Assembly: GCF_036226365.1 (NCBI RefSeq)
Contig: NZ_CP108462.1
Location: forward strand, 8,476,001 to 8,540,000
DNA: 64,000 nt
Source of the DNA: Streptomyces sp. NBC_01262
GTDB lineage: Bacteria; Actinomycetota; Actinomycetes; Streptomycetales; Streptomycetaceae
Direction: 5' to 3'
Positions 44,759 through 53,598 of this stretch are shown piece by piece. Within the stretch, counting starts at the first letter, position 1, and the number at the start of each line of letters is the position of its first letter. Made by a program: the position numbers and the translations under genes. The notes under the pieces were generated by a model. It did not search any database and was not told the origin of the DNA. It saw only the letters and a program-made list of their open reading frames with translations.

Positions 44759-46519
44759 ATGACTGACTATGGCCGGGGCCCCGGCTCCGAACCGTGGCAC
44801 CCCGAGGACCCCCTCTTCGGTGACCAGTGGGGCGATCAGCAGCAGTACCCGCAGCAGCACGCGCAGGCGCAGGCTCAGCAGAACCCCCAGCAGCAGCACC
44901 CACAGCACCAGGACGGCGGCTGGGACCCCTACGCCACCGGCCAGCAGCAGGCCCAGCCCCAGTACCAGCAGCAGTACGACCAGCAGCAGGCGTACCAGAA
45001 CCCGCAGCAGCAACAACAGCAACAGCAGCAGCACCCGCAGCAGTCGTACGAACACCAGCAGTACGACACCTGGAACGGCGCCCCCGTCGCGTACGGCGCG
45101 GACCCCAATGACCCCTACGGCACCGGCCAGCACGCCCAGCAGCCCGACTACTACGGCCAGGGCGGCTACCCGCCGCCGCAGCGCCCGCAGTACCAGGAGC
45201 AGCAGCAGCCGTACCAGGAGCAGCAGCAGGCCCAGCAGCCCGAGCGGCTCCAGCAGCGGCCCGAGCCGCAGCAGCAGCCGTTGCAGGCCAGCCCCGAGCC
45301 GCCCGCCGACTGGGATCCCGAGCCCGAGGCCGCCGTCGACGACCACGCCTTCTTCTCCGGCGGGGACGATGACGACGACGAGGACGACGACCCCCGCGAC
45401 GGCCGTCGCGCGCGAGGCGGCAAGGGCAAGAAGAAGGGCGGCAAGAAGCGCCGGAGCGGCTGCGCCTGCCTGGTCGTCCTGCTGGCGCTCGGCGGCGGCG
45501 GCGCCGCCACCGCCTGGTACGGCTACCAGTACTACGAGAGCCACTTCGGCCCGGCCCCGGACTACTCCGGCAAGGGCTCGGGCGAGGTCCAGGTCGAGAT
45601 CCCCACGGGCTCCTCGCTGACCAGCATCGGCAACATCCTCAAGAAGGCCGGCGTGGTCAAGAGCGTCGACGCCTTCACCACGGCGGCCGGCAAGAACGCC
45701 AAGAGCACCACCATCCAGGCCGGTATCTACGTGCTACGCGGGGAGATGTCCGCCGACTCCGCGATCACGATGATGCTCGACCCGTCCTCCCAGAACGTCC
45801 TGATCATCCCCGAGGGCCTCACCGCCACCAAGATCTACGCGCTGATCGACTCCAAGCTCAAGCTGAGCTCGGGCAGCACCGCCAAGGCCGCCAAGAGCGG
45901 CGCGGGCAGCCTCGGTCTGCCCTCGTACGCCAAGGGCAACCCGGAGGGCTTCCTCTACCCGGCGCGCTACTCGATCAGCGACAAGATGAAGCCGCTGGAC
46001 CTGCTCAAGCAGATGGTCAAGAACGCCCAGGCCGAGTACACCAAGGTCGACCTCGCCACCGCCGGCAAGACCGTCAACCTGGACACTCCCTACGAGGTGA
46101 TCATCGAGGCGAGCATCCTGCAGGCCGAGGTCGACCAGAAGGAGGACATGGGCAAGGCCGCCCGCGCCCTCTACAACCGCCTCAACACCAACGCCACCTA
46201 CGGCAAGCTCGAACTCGACTCGACGCTCCAGTACCACCTGGGCCGGACCAAGCTCAGCAGCGCCGACCTCGCGTCCAAGGCCGACGGCTTCAACACCTAC
46301 ACCAACACCGGACTGCCCCCGGCGCCCATCTCCAACCCGGGAGCCGACGCCATAGAGGCCGTCCTCAGCCCGACCAAGGGCAACTGGGTGTACTGGGTGA
46401 CCATCAAGCCCGGCGACACCCGCTTCGCCGTGAGCTACGCCGACCACCTCAAGAACGTCAAGGTGTACTGCGAAGCCCATGACCAGACCCTGAACACATC
46501 CTCCGGATCGTGCCAGTAG
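44759..46519 (+). CDS. mltG: endolytic transglycosylase MltG with Gln-rich cytoplasmic extension
   Basis: A 586-residue membrane-anchored YceG/MltG protein that cuts nascent peptidoglycan glycan strands. The first ~200 residues are Gln/Tyr/Pro-rich, with nine consecutive Gln at 83-91, then an Asp-rich patch (about 203-211), a Lys/Arg patch and one membrane segment (about 234-256, containing 'GCAC'). The exported part holds a LysM-like region and the catalytic YceG domain with 'EASILQAEVDQ' near 450 and 'GLPPAPISNPG' near 520. The ATG at 44759 follows AAGGGGA; an upstream in-frame ATG at 44663 is poorly placed. Followed by aroE after 43 bp. Confidence 0.93.
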   Translation: MTDYGRGPGSEPWHPEDPLFGDQWGDQQQYPQQHAQAQAQQNPQQQHPQHQDGGWDPYATGQQQAQPQYQQQYDQQQAYQNPQQQQQQQQQHPQQSYEHQQYDTWNGAPVAYGADPNDPYGTGQHAQQPDYYGQGGYPPPQRPQYQEQQQPYQEQQQAQQPERLQQRPEPQQQPLQASPEPPADWDPEPEAAVDDHAFFSGGDDDDDEDDDPRDGRRARGGKGKKKGGKKRRSGCACLVVLLALGGGGAATAWYGYQYYESHFGPAPDYSGKGSGEVQVEIPTGSSLTSIGNILKKAGVVKSVDAFTTAAGKNAKSTTIQAGIYVLRGEMSADSAITMMLDPSSQNVLIIPEGLTATKIYALIDSKLKLSSGSTAKAAKSGAGSLGLPSYAKGNPEGFLYPARYSISDKMKPLDLLKQMVKNAQAEYTKVDLATAGKTVNLDTPYEVIIEASILQAEVDQKEDMGKAARALYNRLNTNATYGKLELDSTLQYHLGRTKLSSADLASKADGFNTYTNTGLPPAPISNPGADAIEAVLSPTKGNWVYWVTIKPGDTRFAVSYADHLKNVKVYCEAHDQTLNTSSGSCQ

Positions 46520-46562
46520 CCGCAGGCCGGCCGACAGCCCCAAGCGCAGGAGCAGCACCCGT

Positions 46563-47402
46563 ATGACCAGCAGCGCCCGCAGAGCGGCCGTCCTCGGCTC
46601 GCCCATCGGCCACTCCCTCTCCCCGGTGCTGCACCGCGCGGCCTACGCGGAGCTGGGCCTGACCGGCTGGTCGTACGACCGCTTCGACGTGGACGAGGCC
46701 GCCCTGCCGGGCTTCCTCAAGGAGCTGGAGGCCGGGCCGGACAGCTGGGCCGGGCTCTCGCTCACCATGCCGCTCAAGCGCGCGGTCATCCCGCTGCTCG
46801 ACGGGATCAGCGACACCGCGGCCTCCGTCGAGGCCGTCAACACGCTGGTCTTCGCCGAGGACGGCCGCCGCCTCGGCGACAACACCGACATCCCCGGCAT
46901 GGTCGCCGCCCTGCGCGAGCGCGGCGTCGAGCGCGTCGACTCCGCCGCGGTCCTCGGCGCCGGCGCCACCGCCTCCTCCGCGCTCGCCGCCCTGGCCCAG
47001 ATCTGCACCGGCGAGGTCACCGCGTACGTACGGGGCCCGGACCGCGCCGCCGAGATGAGCCAGTGGGGCGAGCGGCTCGGCGTCGCGGTGCGCACCGCCG
47101 CCTGGGAGGACGCCGCCCTCGCCCTCGACGCGCCGCTGGTGATCGCCACCACCCCGGCCGGAGCCGCGGACGCCCTGGCCGGCGCCGTCCCGCAGGCGCC
47201 CGGCGCGCTCTTCGACGTGCTCTACGACCCGTGGCCCACCGCGCTGGCCACCGCCTGGTCGGCTCGCGGCGGCGCGGTCGTCGGCGGGCTCGACCTGCTG
47301 GTGCACCAGGCGGTCCTGCAGGTGGAGCAGATGACCGGGCGCACTCCCGCGCCGCTGGCCGCGATGCGCGCGGCGGGCGAAGCGGCACTGCACGGGCACT
47401 GA
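46563..47402 (+). CDS. aroE: shikimate dehydrogenase
   Basis: A 279-residue enzyme that reduces 3-dehydroshikimate to shikimate with NADPH. It shows the substrate loop 'GSPIGHSLSPVLH' near residue 12, the catalytic Lys in 'LTMPLKRAV' near 72, the Asp of 'NTDIPGM' near 107, and the nucleotide-binding 'VLGAGATASSALAAL' near 128. Although the fold is conserved, cofactor preference cannot be judged. It lies upstream of aroC with a 137-bp gap, so the two may be separate transcripts. Confidence 0.93.
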   Translation: MTSSARRAAVLGSPIGHSLSPVLHRAAYAELGLTGWSYDRFDVDEAALPGFLKELEAGPDSWAGLSLTMPLKRAVIPLLDGISDTAASVEAVNTLVFAEDGRRLGDNTDIPGMVAALRERGVERVDSAAVLGAGATASSALAALAQICTGEVTAYVRGPDRAAEMSQWGERLGVAVRTAAWEDAALALDAPLVIATTPAGAADALAGAVPQAPGALFDVLYDPWPTALATAWSARGGAVVGGLDLLVHQAVLQVEQMTGRTPAPLAAMRAAGEAALHGH

Positions 47403-47539
47403 CCGCGGGGGAGCGGGCCCGGGGAGGGCGTCCGCACCGTGGAACAGGGCATGGGGCTCCCCGGAATCGTGGGAGGATCAAAAGGTGGGGTGCGTCCCGG
47501 GAGGCCGCCCCGAGCCCGCAGGACGTTTAAGGAGCACCG

Positions 47540-48724
47540 TTGAGCAGGTTGCGCTGGCTGACCGCGGGGGAGTCGCACGGCCCCGCACTCGTCGCGACGC
47601 TGGAGGGACTTCCCGCCGGCGTGCCGATCACCACCGATCTGGTGGCGGACGCCCTCGCGCGGCGGCGGCTCGGCTATGGCCGCGGTGCCCGGATGAAGTT
47701 CGAGCGCGACGAGGTCACCTTCCTCGGCGGCGTACGGCACGGCCTCTCGCTCGGCTCCCCGGTCGCGGTCATGGTCGGCAACACCGAGTGGCCCAAGTGG
47801 GAGCAGGTCATGTCGGCCGACCCGGTCGACCAGGACATCCTGGACGGCCTGGCCCGCAACGCCCCGCTCACCCGGCCGCGCCCCGGCCACGCCGACCTGG
47901 CCGGCATGCAGAAGTACGGCTTCGACGAGGCCCGGCCGATCCTGGAGCGCGCCAGCGCCCGCGAGACCGCCGCCCGGGTCGCCCTGGGCGCCGTGGCCCG
48001 CTCCTACCTCAAGGAGACCACCGGCATCGAGATCGTCTCCCATGTCGTGGAGCTGGCCGCCGCCAAGGCCCCGTACGGCGTCTACCCGGTCCCCGCCGAC
48101 GTCGACAAGCTCGACGCCGACCCGGTGCGCTGCCTCGACGCGGACGCGTCGAAGCGGATGGTCGCCGAGATCGACCAGGCCCACAAGGACGGCGACACCC
48201 TCGGCGGCGTCGTCGAGGTCCTCGCCTACGGCGTCCCGGTCGGCCTCGGCTCGCACGTGCACTGGGACCGCCGCCTGGACGCGCGGCTCGCCGCCGCCCT
48301 CATGGGCATCCAGGCCATCAAGGGCGTCGAGGTCGGCGACGGCTTCGACCTCGCCCGCGTGCCCGGCTCCAAGGCCCACGACGAGATCGTCCCGACCGCC
48401 GACGGCATCCGCCGCGTCACCGGCCGCTCCGGCGGCACCGAGGGCGGGCTCACCACCGGCGAGCTGCTGCGCGTACGGGCCGCGATGAAGCCGATCGCCA
48501 CCGTGCCGCGCGCGCTGGCCACCATCGACGTCACCACCGGCGAGGTCGCCCAGGCCCACCACCAGCGCTCCGACGTGTGCGCGGTCCCGGCCGCCGGCAT
48601 CGTCGCCGAGGCGATGGTCGCGCTGGTCCTGGCCGACGCCGTGGCCGAGAAGTTCGGCGGCGACAGCGTCCCCGAGACCCGCCGCAACGTCCAGGGCTAC
48701 CTCGACAACCTGGTGGTCCGATGA
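47540..48724 (+). CDS. aroC: chorismate synthase
   Basis: A 394-residue FMN-dependent enzyme that converts EPSP to chorismate, the last common aromatic step. Signatures: 'LTAGESHGPALVATLEGLPAG' split near residue 7-25, 'SARETAARVALG', and 'GRSGGTEGGLTTGE' near 295. The start is TTG with AAGGAG eight bases upstream. Its stop overlaps the aroK start (ATGA). Confidence 0.97.
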   Translation: MSRLRWLTAGESHGPALVATLEGLPAGVPITTDLVADALARRRLGYGRGARMKFERDEVTFLGGVRHGLSLGSPVAVMVGNTEWPKWEQVMSADPVDQDILDGLARNAPLTRPRPGHADLAGMQKYGFDEARPILERASARETAARVALGAVARSYLKETTGIEIVSHVVELAAAKAPYGVYPVPADVDKLDADPVRCLDADASKRMVAEIDQAHKDGDTLGGVVEVLAYGVPVGLGSHVHWDRRLDARLAAALMGIQAIKGVEVGDGFDLARVPGSKAHDEIVPTADGIRRVTGRSGGTEGGLTTGELLRVRAAMKPIATVPRALATIDVTTGEVAQAHHQRSDVCAVPAAGIVAEAMVALVLADAVAEKFGGDSVPETRRNVQGYLDNLVVR

Positions 48725-49236
48725 CCGGCCCCGTGGCCGTCCTCGTCGGCCCCATGGGCGTCGGCAAGACCACCGTCGGCGAGCTGATCGCCGCCGAGCT
48801 GGGCACGACCTGCCGGGACACCGACGCCGACATCGTCGCGGCCCAGGGCCGCTCCATCGCCGACATCTTCGTCGAGGACGGCGAGGCGCACTTCCGCGCC
48901 CTGGAGGCCGAGGCGGTACGCGCGGCCCTGACCGAGCACGACGGCGTTTTGGCGCTCGGCGGCGGCACGATCCTCAACGACGACACGCGCAAGCTGCTCA
49001 TCGGCCTGCCCGTGGTCTTCCTCGACATGGGCGTCGCCGAGGCCGTCAAGCGGGTCGGCCTGGACACCGCCCGGCCGCTGCTGGCGGTGAACCCCCGGCA
49101 GAAGTGGCGGGAGCTCATGGAGGCCCGGCGCCCCCTGTACACCGAGGTCGCGCGCGCCGTCGTCAGCACGGAAGGCCGCACCGCCGAAGAAGTCGCCGAA
49201 CTCGTCCTCACCGAACTGGAGCTCAAGACCGCATGA
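48721..49236 (+). CDS. aroK: shikimate kinase
   Basis: A 171-residue P-loop kinase that phosphorylates shikimate. Walker A is 'GPMGVGKTT' near residue 9-17, the Asp of 'RDTDADI' binds shikimate, 'LALGGGTI' is the substrate Gly-rich motif near 78, and the lid lies around 'TARPLL'. It overlaps aroC upstream and aroB downstream by 4 bp each, forming a tightly coupled aroCKB unit. Confidence 0.96.
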   Translation: MTGPVAVLVGPMGVGKTTVGELIAAELGTTCRDTDADIVAAQGRSIADIFVEDGEAHFRALEAEAVRAALTEHDGVLALGGGTILNDDTRKLLIGLPVVFLDMGVAEAVKRVGLDTARPLLAVNPRQKWRELMEARRPLYTEVARAVVSTEGRTAEEVAELVLTELELKTA

Positions 49237-50315
49237 TCACGCGCATCCAGGTCGGTGGCAGCGCGGGCACCGCGCCGTACGAGGTACTGGTCGGCCGTCA
49301 GCTCCTCGCCGAGCTCCCCGGGCTCATCGGCACCGACGCCAAGCGCGTCGCCGTCCTCCACCCCGAGGCCCTCGCGGCGACCGGCGAGGCGCTGCGCGAG
49401 GACCTCGCCGCCCAGGGCTACGAGGCGATCGCCATCCAGCTCCCCAACGCCGAGGAGGCCAAGACCGTCGAGGTCGCCGCCTACTGCTGGAAGGCGCTGG
49501 GCCAGTCCAACTTCACCCGCACCGACGTCGTCATCGGCGTCGGCGGCGGCGCCACGACCGACGTGGCCGGTTTCGTCGCCGCCACCTGGCTGCGGGGGGT
49601 GCGCTGGATCGCCGTCCCCACCACCGTCCTGGCCATGGTCGACGCGGCGGTCGGCGGCAAGACCGGCATCAACACCGCCGAGGGCAAGAACCTCGTCGGT
49701 GCCTTCCACCCCCCGGCCGGCGTCCTGTGCGACCTCGCCGCCCTGGACTCCCTCCCCGCCAACGACTACATCAGCGGTCTCGCCGAGGTCATCAAGGCCG
49801 GCTTCATCTCCGACCCCGCGATCCTCGACCTCGTCGAGTCCGACCCGGTCGCCGCCCGCACCCCCGACGGCCCCCACACCGCCGAGCTCATCGAGCGCTC
49901 CATCCGCGTCAAGGCCGAGGTCGTCTCCTCCGACCTCAGGGAATCCGGCCTGCGCGAGATCCTCAACTACGGGCACACCCTCGCCCACGCCATCGAGAAG
50001 AACGAGCGCTACAACTGGCGCCACGGGGCCGCCGTTTCCGTCGGCATGGTCTTCGCCGCGGAGCTCGGCCGCCTCGCGGGCCGCCTCGACGACGCCACCG
50101 CCGACCGGCACCGCGCGGTCCTGGAGTCCGTCGGCCTGCCCCTGAGCTACCGCTACGACCAGTGGCCCAAGCTCCTGGAGAACATGAAGGTCGACAAGAA
50201 GTCGCGCGGCGACCGGCTCCGCTTCATCGTGCTCGACGGCCTCGCCAAGCCGACGGTCCTGGAGGGCCCCGACCCGGCGGTGCTCGTCGCCGCGTACGCG
50301 GAAGTCGCCAAGTAG
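49233..50315 (+). CDS. aroB: 3-dehydroquinate synthase
   Basis: A 360-residue NAD- and divalent-metal-dependent synthase that cyclises DAHP to 3-dehydroquinate. It shows 'GGGATTDVAGFVAATWLRG' near residue 104, 'PTTVLAMVDAAVGGKTGIN' near 129, and the metal ligands Glu in 'AEVIKAGF', His in 'LNYGHTLAHAIE' near 250 and His in 'RHGAAVSVGM' near 267. The ATG at 49233 overlaps the aroK stop. It ends at a hairpin. Confidence 0.97.
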   Translation: MITRIQVGGSAGTAPYEVLVGRQLLAELPGLIGTDAKRVAVLHPEALAATGEALREDLAAQGYEAIAIQLPNAEEAKTVEVAAYCWKALGQSNFTRTDVVIGVGGGATTDVAGFVAATWLRGVRWIAVPTTVLAMVDAAVGGKTGINTAEGKNLVGAFHPPAGVLCDLAALDSLPANDYISGLAEVIKAGFISDPAILDLVESDPVAARTPDGPHTAELIERSIRVKAEVVSSDLRESGLREILNYGHTLAHAIEKNERYNWRHGAAVSVGMVFAAELGRLAGRLDDATADRHRAVLESVGLPLSYRYDQWPKLLENMKVDKKSRGDRLRFIVLDGLAKPTVLEGPDPAVLVAAYAEVAK

Positions 50316-50340
50316 GAGGCCGCCCCATAGGCGGGGCCTC
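50316..50340 (+). terminator. hairpin after aroB
   Basis: A GC-rich hairpin (50316-50324 with 50330-50340, two bulged bases) that begins directly after the aroB stop. Confidence 0.45.
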
Positions 50341-50489
50341 TAAGCTGCCGCAGGCCCGGAGGGTACCGGGCACGTCCGTCATACCCCGGGCGTTCACACA
50401 AGTACGGCCCGGGACGGTACCGTTCGGTTTCGAACGGCTCGCTTTGGGCCGGTCGCGCAAGCAGACCGCACGAGACGGAGTGGGCCGAC

Positions 50490-51173
50490 ATGCAGCATGC
50501 TGTGCACGGCGGGCCGCCGCAACCGCCGGGCCCGCCGCAGGCGTTCCCCGCCACCGGACAGTTCCCGATGCCGCAGACGCCCCCGCCGCCGCAGCCCCCG
50601 ATAGCCGTGCTGCTGATCGGCGCGGCGGGAGCGGGCAAGACGACGATCGCCCGCCACTGGGCGGACAACCGCGGAGTGCCGACGGCCCACATCAGCCTCG
50701 ACGACGTACGCGAGTGGGTGCGCTCGGGCTTCGCCGACCCGCAGTCGGGGTGGAACGAGCACTCCGAGGCCCAGTACCGCCTGGCGCGCCGCACGTGCGG
50801 CTTCTCGGCCCGCAACTTCCTGGCGAACGGCATCTCCTGCATCATCGACGACGCCGTCTTCCCGGACCGCCCGGTCGTGGGCCTGGGCGGCTGGAAGCGC
50901 CATGTGGGCCCGGGGCTGCTGCCCGTCGTCCTGCTCCCGGGGCTGGACATCGTGCTGGCGCGCAACGCGCAGCGCTCCGGGAACCGCAGGCTGTCGGACG
51001 AGGAGGTCGCCCGGATCCACGGCCGGATGGCCGGCTGGTACGGCTCGGGGCTGCCGATCATCGACAACTCCAACCTCGACGTCGCCACCTCGGCCGCCGC
51101 CCTGGACCAGGTCGTGGCCCGCAGCCTCCAGGGCCAGGGCCCCCCGCCCTGGCAGGGCCCCGGGGCCCTCTAG
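50490..51173 (+). CDS. P-loop NTPase/kinase-like protein (AAA_33 type)
   Basis: A 227-residue protein. A Pro/Gln-rich disordered lead (1-36) precedes a P-loop 'GAAGAGKT' (44-51), 'SLDDVREWVRSGF' with an Asp pair near 70, 'CIIDDAVF' near 113 (Walker B-like) and an Arg-rich lid region 'RNAQRSGNRRLSDEEVARIHGRM' split around residue 155-177. This layout fits the zeta-toxin/polynucleotide-kinase-like AAA_33 group; the substrate is unknown. Its stop codon TAG is the first three bases of a 177-bp repeat, so its C-terminal end may have been set by that insertion. Confidence 0.8.
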   Translation: MQHAVHGGPPQPPGPPQAFPATGQFPMPQTPPPPQPPIAVLLIGAAGAGKTTIARHWADNRGVPTAHISLDDVREWVRSGFADPQSGWNEHSEAQYRLARRTCGFSARNFLANGISCIIDDAVFPDRPVVGLGGWKRHVGPGLLPVVLLPGLDIVLARNAQRSGNRRLSDEEVARIHGRMAGWYGSGLPIIDNSNLDVATSAAALDQVVARSLQGQGPPPWQGPGAL

Positions 51174-51347
51174 GCCCTGTCGTCAAATTCCCGCCTGTCC
51201 CGCGACGCCTGGCACGGCGCCTCGCTGCGTTGTCGAATCGCCCGAGTAGCCCACTACGAGGGCGAATCTCCGCCTTGCGATGCACCGCGCCAGACGCCGC
51301 GGGACCCGCCCTCCGGGCGGCCGGCGCCAATTTGACGACAGGGCCTA
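51171..51347. repeat. 177-bp MITE-like hairpin element
   Basis: Perfect 19-bp terminal inverted repeats at 51171-51189 and 51329-51347 (TAGGCCCTGTCGTCAAATT and its complement). The interior arms are also largely complementary, folding around a small loop near 51250-51265, with an extra GC-rich segment in the right arm. No coding capacity. I recognise it as a high-copy Streptomyces intergenic element. It fills the gap between the P-loop gene and the M24 peptidase gene and provides the stop of the former. Confidence 0.85.
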
Positions 51348-51420
51348 GGGGCCTGTCCGGCACCGGCCCGGTCGGCCCGCTCAACAGGCCGCACGCCCGG
51401 CCCCGACGTACGCTCGCCAC

Positions 51421-52530
51421 ATGTCCGAGGTGCACGCTGCCCGCAGGGAACGGCTCCGCGACCGCGCTACGGCAGCCGGGGCCGAGGCGGCGCTGGTGTC
51501 GCGCCCGGCCAATGTCCGGTATCTGACCGGCTGCGCGCCGCCCGGCGCGGTGCTGCTGCTCGGCCCGGGGGCCCAGGATGTGCTGGTGCACAGCCGCACG
51601 CCCTCCGGGGACGCCGCCGAGGGCCAGATCCCGGACGACGTACGGGCCGTGGTGCTGCCCGCGCCGGACGGCGACCCGGTGGTGGCCGCCGCGGGCCTGG
51701 CCCGGGAGCGCAAGGCGCTGGCGCTCGCGGTGGAGGAGCACCATCTGACCGTGACCCGGCACCGGGCCATCGCGTCGGTCGTGCCGGGGGTGCGGCTGAG
51801 CGACCTGGGCGGGGCCGTGGAGCAGTTGCGGCTGGTCAAGGACGAGCAGGAGATCTCCTCCCTTCGCATCGCCGCCGAGATCGCCGACCAGGCCCTGGGC
51901 GAGCTGCTCGAATCGATCCTGGTCGGCCGCACCGAGCGCCACCTCGCCCTGGAACTGGAGCGCCGCCTGGTCGACCACGGCGCGGACGGCCCCGCCTTCC
52001 CCACCTACGTAGGCACCGGACCGCACTCCGGCGCCGCGCACCACGTGCCGACCGACCGCCGGGTCGAGGAGGGCGACTTCCTCACCGTCTGCCTGGGCGC
52101 CTGCTACCGCGGTTACCGCTGCGAGGTGGGCCGTACCTTCGTCATCGGGACGACTCCCGCCGACTGGCAGATCGAGCTGTACGAACTGGTCTTCGCCGCC
52201 CAGCGGGCCGGCCGGGAGGCACTCGCGCCCGGTGTGGCCTGCCGTGATGTCGACCGGGCCGCCCGCCAGCCGCTGGCCTCCGCAGGGTACGGCGACGCCC
52301 TGGGGGAGACCTCCGGACACGGTGTGGGCCTGGAGATCGGCGAGGACCCTCGGCTGTCGCCCTCGGCCATGGGTAAACTGGACGCTTGCGTGCCGGTCAC
52401 CGTCGAACCGGGGGTCCACATCCCGGGCCGAGGCGGTGTCCGCATCGACGACACACTCGTCGTACGTCCTACGGCGGACGGCGGGCCAGAGCTACTCACC
52501 ATCACGACCAAGGAGCTCCTCGCCCTCTAA
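51421..52530 (+). CDS. M24 family (Xaa-Pro peptidase-like) protein with altered metal ligands
   Basis: A 369-residue 'pita-bread' fold protein in the pepQ position upstream of efp. By spacing to archaeal prolidase (steps of 11, 64-65, 29 and 14 residues) the five metal-ligand positions are 224, 235, 300, 329 and 343. These read Cys, Glu, His, Glu and Asp, whereas active enzymes have Asp, Asp, His, Glu and Glu ('VCLGACYRGYRCEVGRTF', 'SGHGVGLE', 'VEPGVH', 'RIDDT'). The fold and family are clear, but dinuclear-metal peptidase activity is doubtful. Alternatives are a single-metal or binding-only protein. ATG start soon after the 177-bp repeat. Confidence 0.88.
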   Translation: MSEVHAARRERLRDRATAAGAEAALVSRPANVRYLTGCAPPGAVLLLGPGAQDVLVHSRTPSGDAAEGQIPDDVRAVVLPAPDGDPVVAAAGLARERKALALAVEEHHLTVTRHRAIASVVPGVRLSDLGGAVEQLRLVKDEQEISSLRIAAEIADQALGELLESILVGRTERHLALELERRLVDHGADGPAFPTYVGTGPHSGAAHHVPTDRRVEEGDFLTVCLGACYRGYRCEVGRTFVIGTTPADWQIELYELVFAAQRAGREALAPGVACRDVDRAARQPLASAGYGDALGETSGHGVGLEIGEDPRLSPSAMGKLDACVPVTVEPGVHIPGRGGVRIDDTLVVRPTADGGPELLTITTKELLAL

Positions 52531-52581
52531 AGGGCGTGTGCGCTTTGGTCTCCGAAGCAGCAGTCCAGGAGTTCCGCAACC

Positions 52582-53148
52582 GTGGCATCCACGAACGACC
52601 TCAAGAACGGCCTCGTGCTCAAGCTCGACGGGGGCCAGCTCTGGTCCGTAGTCGAGTTCCAGCACGTCAAGCCCGGCAAGGGCCCCGCCTTCGTCCGTAC
52701 GAAGCTGAAGCACGTGCTTTCCGGCAAGGTCGTCGACAAGACCTTCAACGCCGGCGTGAAGGTCGAGACGGCCAACGTCGACAAGCGCGGCATGCAGTTC
52801 TCCTACAAGGACGGCACCGACTTCGTGTTCATGGACATGGACACCTACGACCAGGTCTACATCACCCCCGAGGTGGTCGGCGACAACGCCAACTACCTCC
52901 TGGAGGGCTTCGAGGCCGTCGTCGCGATGTACGAGGGCGCGCCCCTGTACATCGAGCTGCCGGCCGCCGTGGAGCTCGTCATCGAGTACACCGAGCCCGG
53001 CGTCCAGGGCGACCGCTCCACCGGCGGCTCCAAGCCCGCGCGCCTGGAGACCGGTTACGAGATCGGCGTCCCGCTGTTCATCACCACGGGTGAAAAGGTC
53101 AAGGTCGACACCCGCACGGGTGACTACCTCGGCCGGGTGAACAACTAA
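52582..53148 (+). CDS. efp: elongation factor P
   Basis: A 188-residue three-domain translation factor that rescues ribosomes stalled at proline runs. The loop reaching the peptidyl-transferase centre reads 'PGKGPAF' with Lys33; no modification enzyme is encoded nearby, consistent with actinobacterial EF-P that carries a PGKGP loop. The GTG start at 52582 follows AGGAG about ten bases upstream. The nusB gene begins two bases after the stop. Confidence 0.97.
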   Translation: MASTNDLKNGLVLKLDGGQLWSVVEFQHVKPGKGPAFVRTKLKHVLSGKVVDKTFNAGVKVETANVDKRGMQFSYKDGTDFVFMDMDTYDQVYITPEVVGDNANYLLEGFEAVVAMYEGAPLYIELPAAVELVIEYTEPGVQGDRSTGGSKPARLETGYEIGVPLFITTGEKVKVDTRTGDYLGRVNN

Positions 53149-53150
53149 CC

Positions 53151-53579
53151 GTGGCCGCTCGCAACAAGGCCCGCAAGCGTGCCTTCCAGATCCTCTTCGA
53201 GGCGGAACAGCGGGGTGTCGGCCCCAAGACCGCCATGGCGGACTGGATACGGCTTGCCCGGACCGACGACCGGCAGCCGCCGGTCTCCGAGTACACGATG
53301 CAGCTCGTCGAGGGGTATGCCGCGCACGCGGCCCGCATCGACGAACTGCTCTCCACGTACTCCATCGGCTGGACCCTCGACCGCATGCCGGTCGTCGACC
53401 GCAACGTCCTGCGCCTGGGCGCGTACGAGCTCATCTGGGAGGACGACGTCCCCGACGCCGTCGCCCTCGACGAGGCCGTCCAGCTCGCCAAGGAGTTCTC
53501 CACCGACGAGTCCCCGGCCTTCGTCAACGGCCTCCTGGCCCGTCTGAAGGACCTCAAGCCGAGCCTGCGGCGCGAGTAG
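53151..53579 (+). CDS. nusB: transcription antitermination protein NusB
   Basis: A 142-residue all-helical protein that binds boxA RNA with NusE for rRNA antitermination. Landmarks: 'ARKRAFQILFEAEQR' near residue 6, 'WTLDRMPVVDRNVLRLGAYEL' split near 76-95, and 'PAFVNGLLARL' near 121. GTG start two bases after efp, so the two are co-translated. It converges on bldD across a very strong hairpin. Confidence 0.96.
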   Translation: MAARNKARKRAFQILFEAEQRGVGPKTAMADWIRLARTDDRQPPVSEYTMQLVEGYAAHAARIDELLSTYSIGWTLDRMPVVDRNVLRLGAYELIWEDDVPDAVALDEAVQLAKEFSTDESPAFVNGLLARLKDLKPSLRRE

Positions 53580-53598
53580 CCGCACGGCCGGTCCGGCG

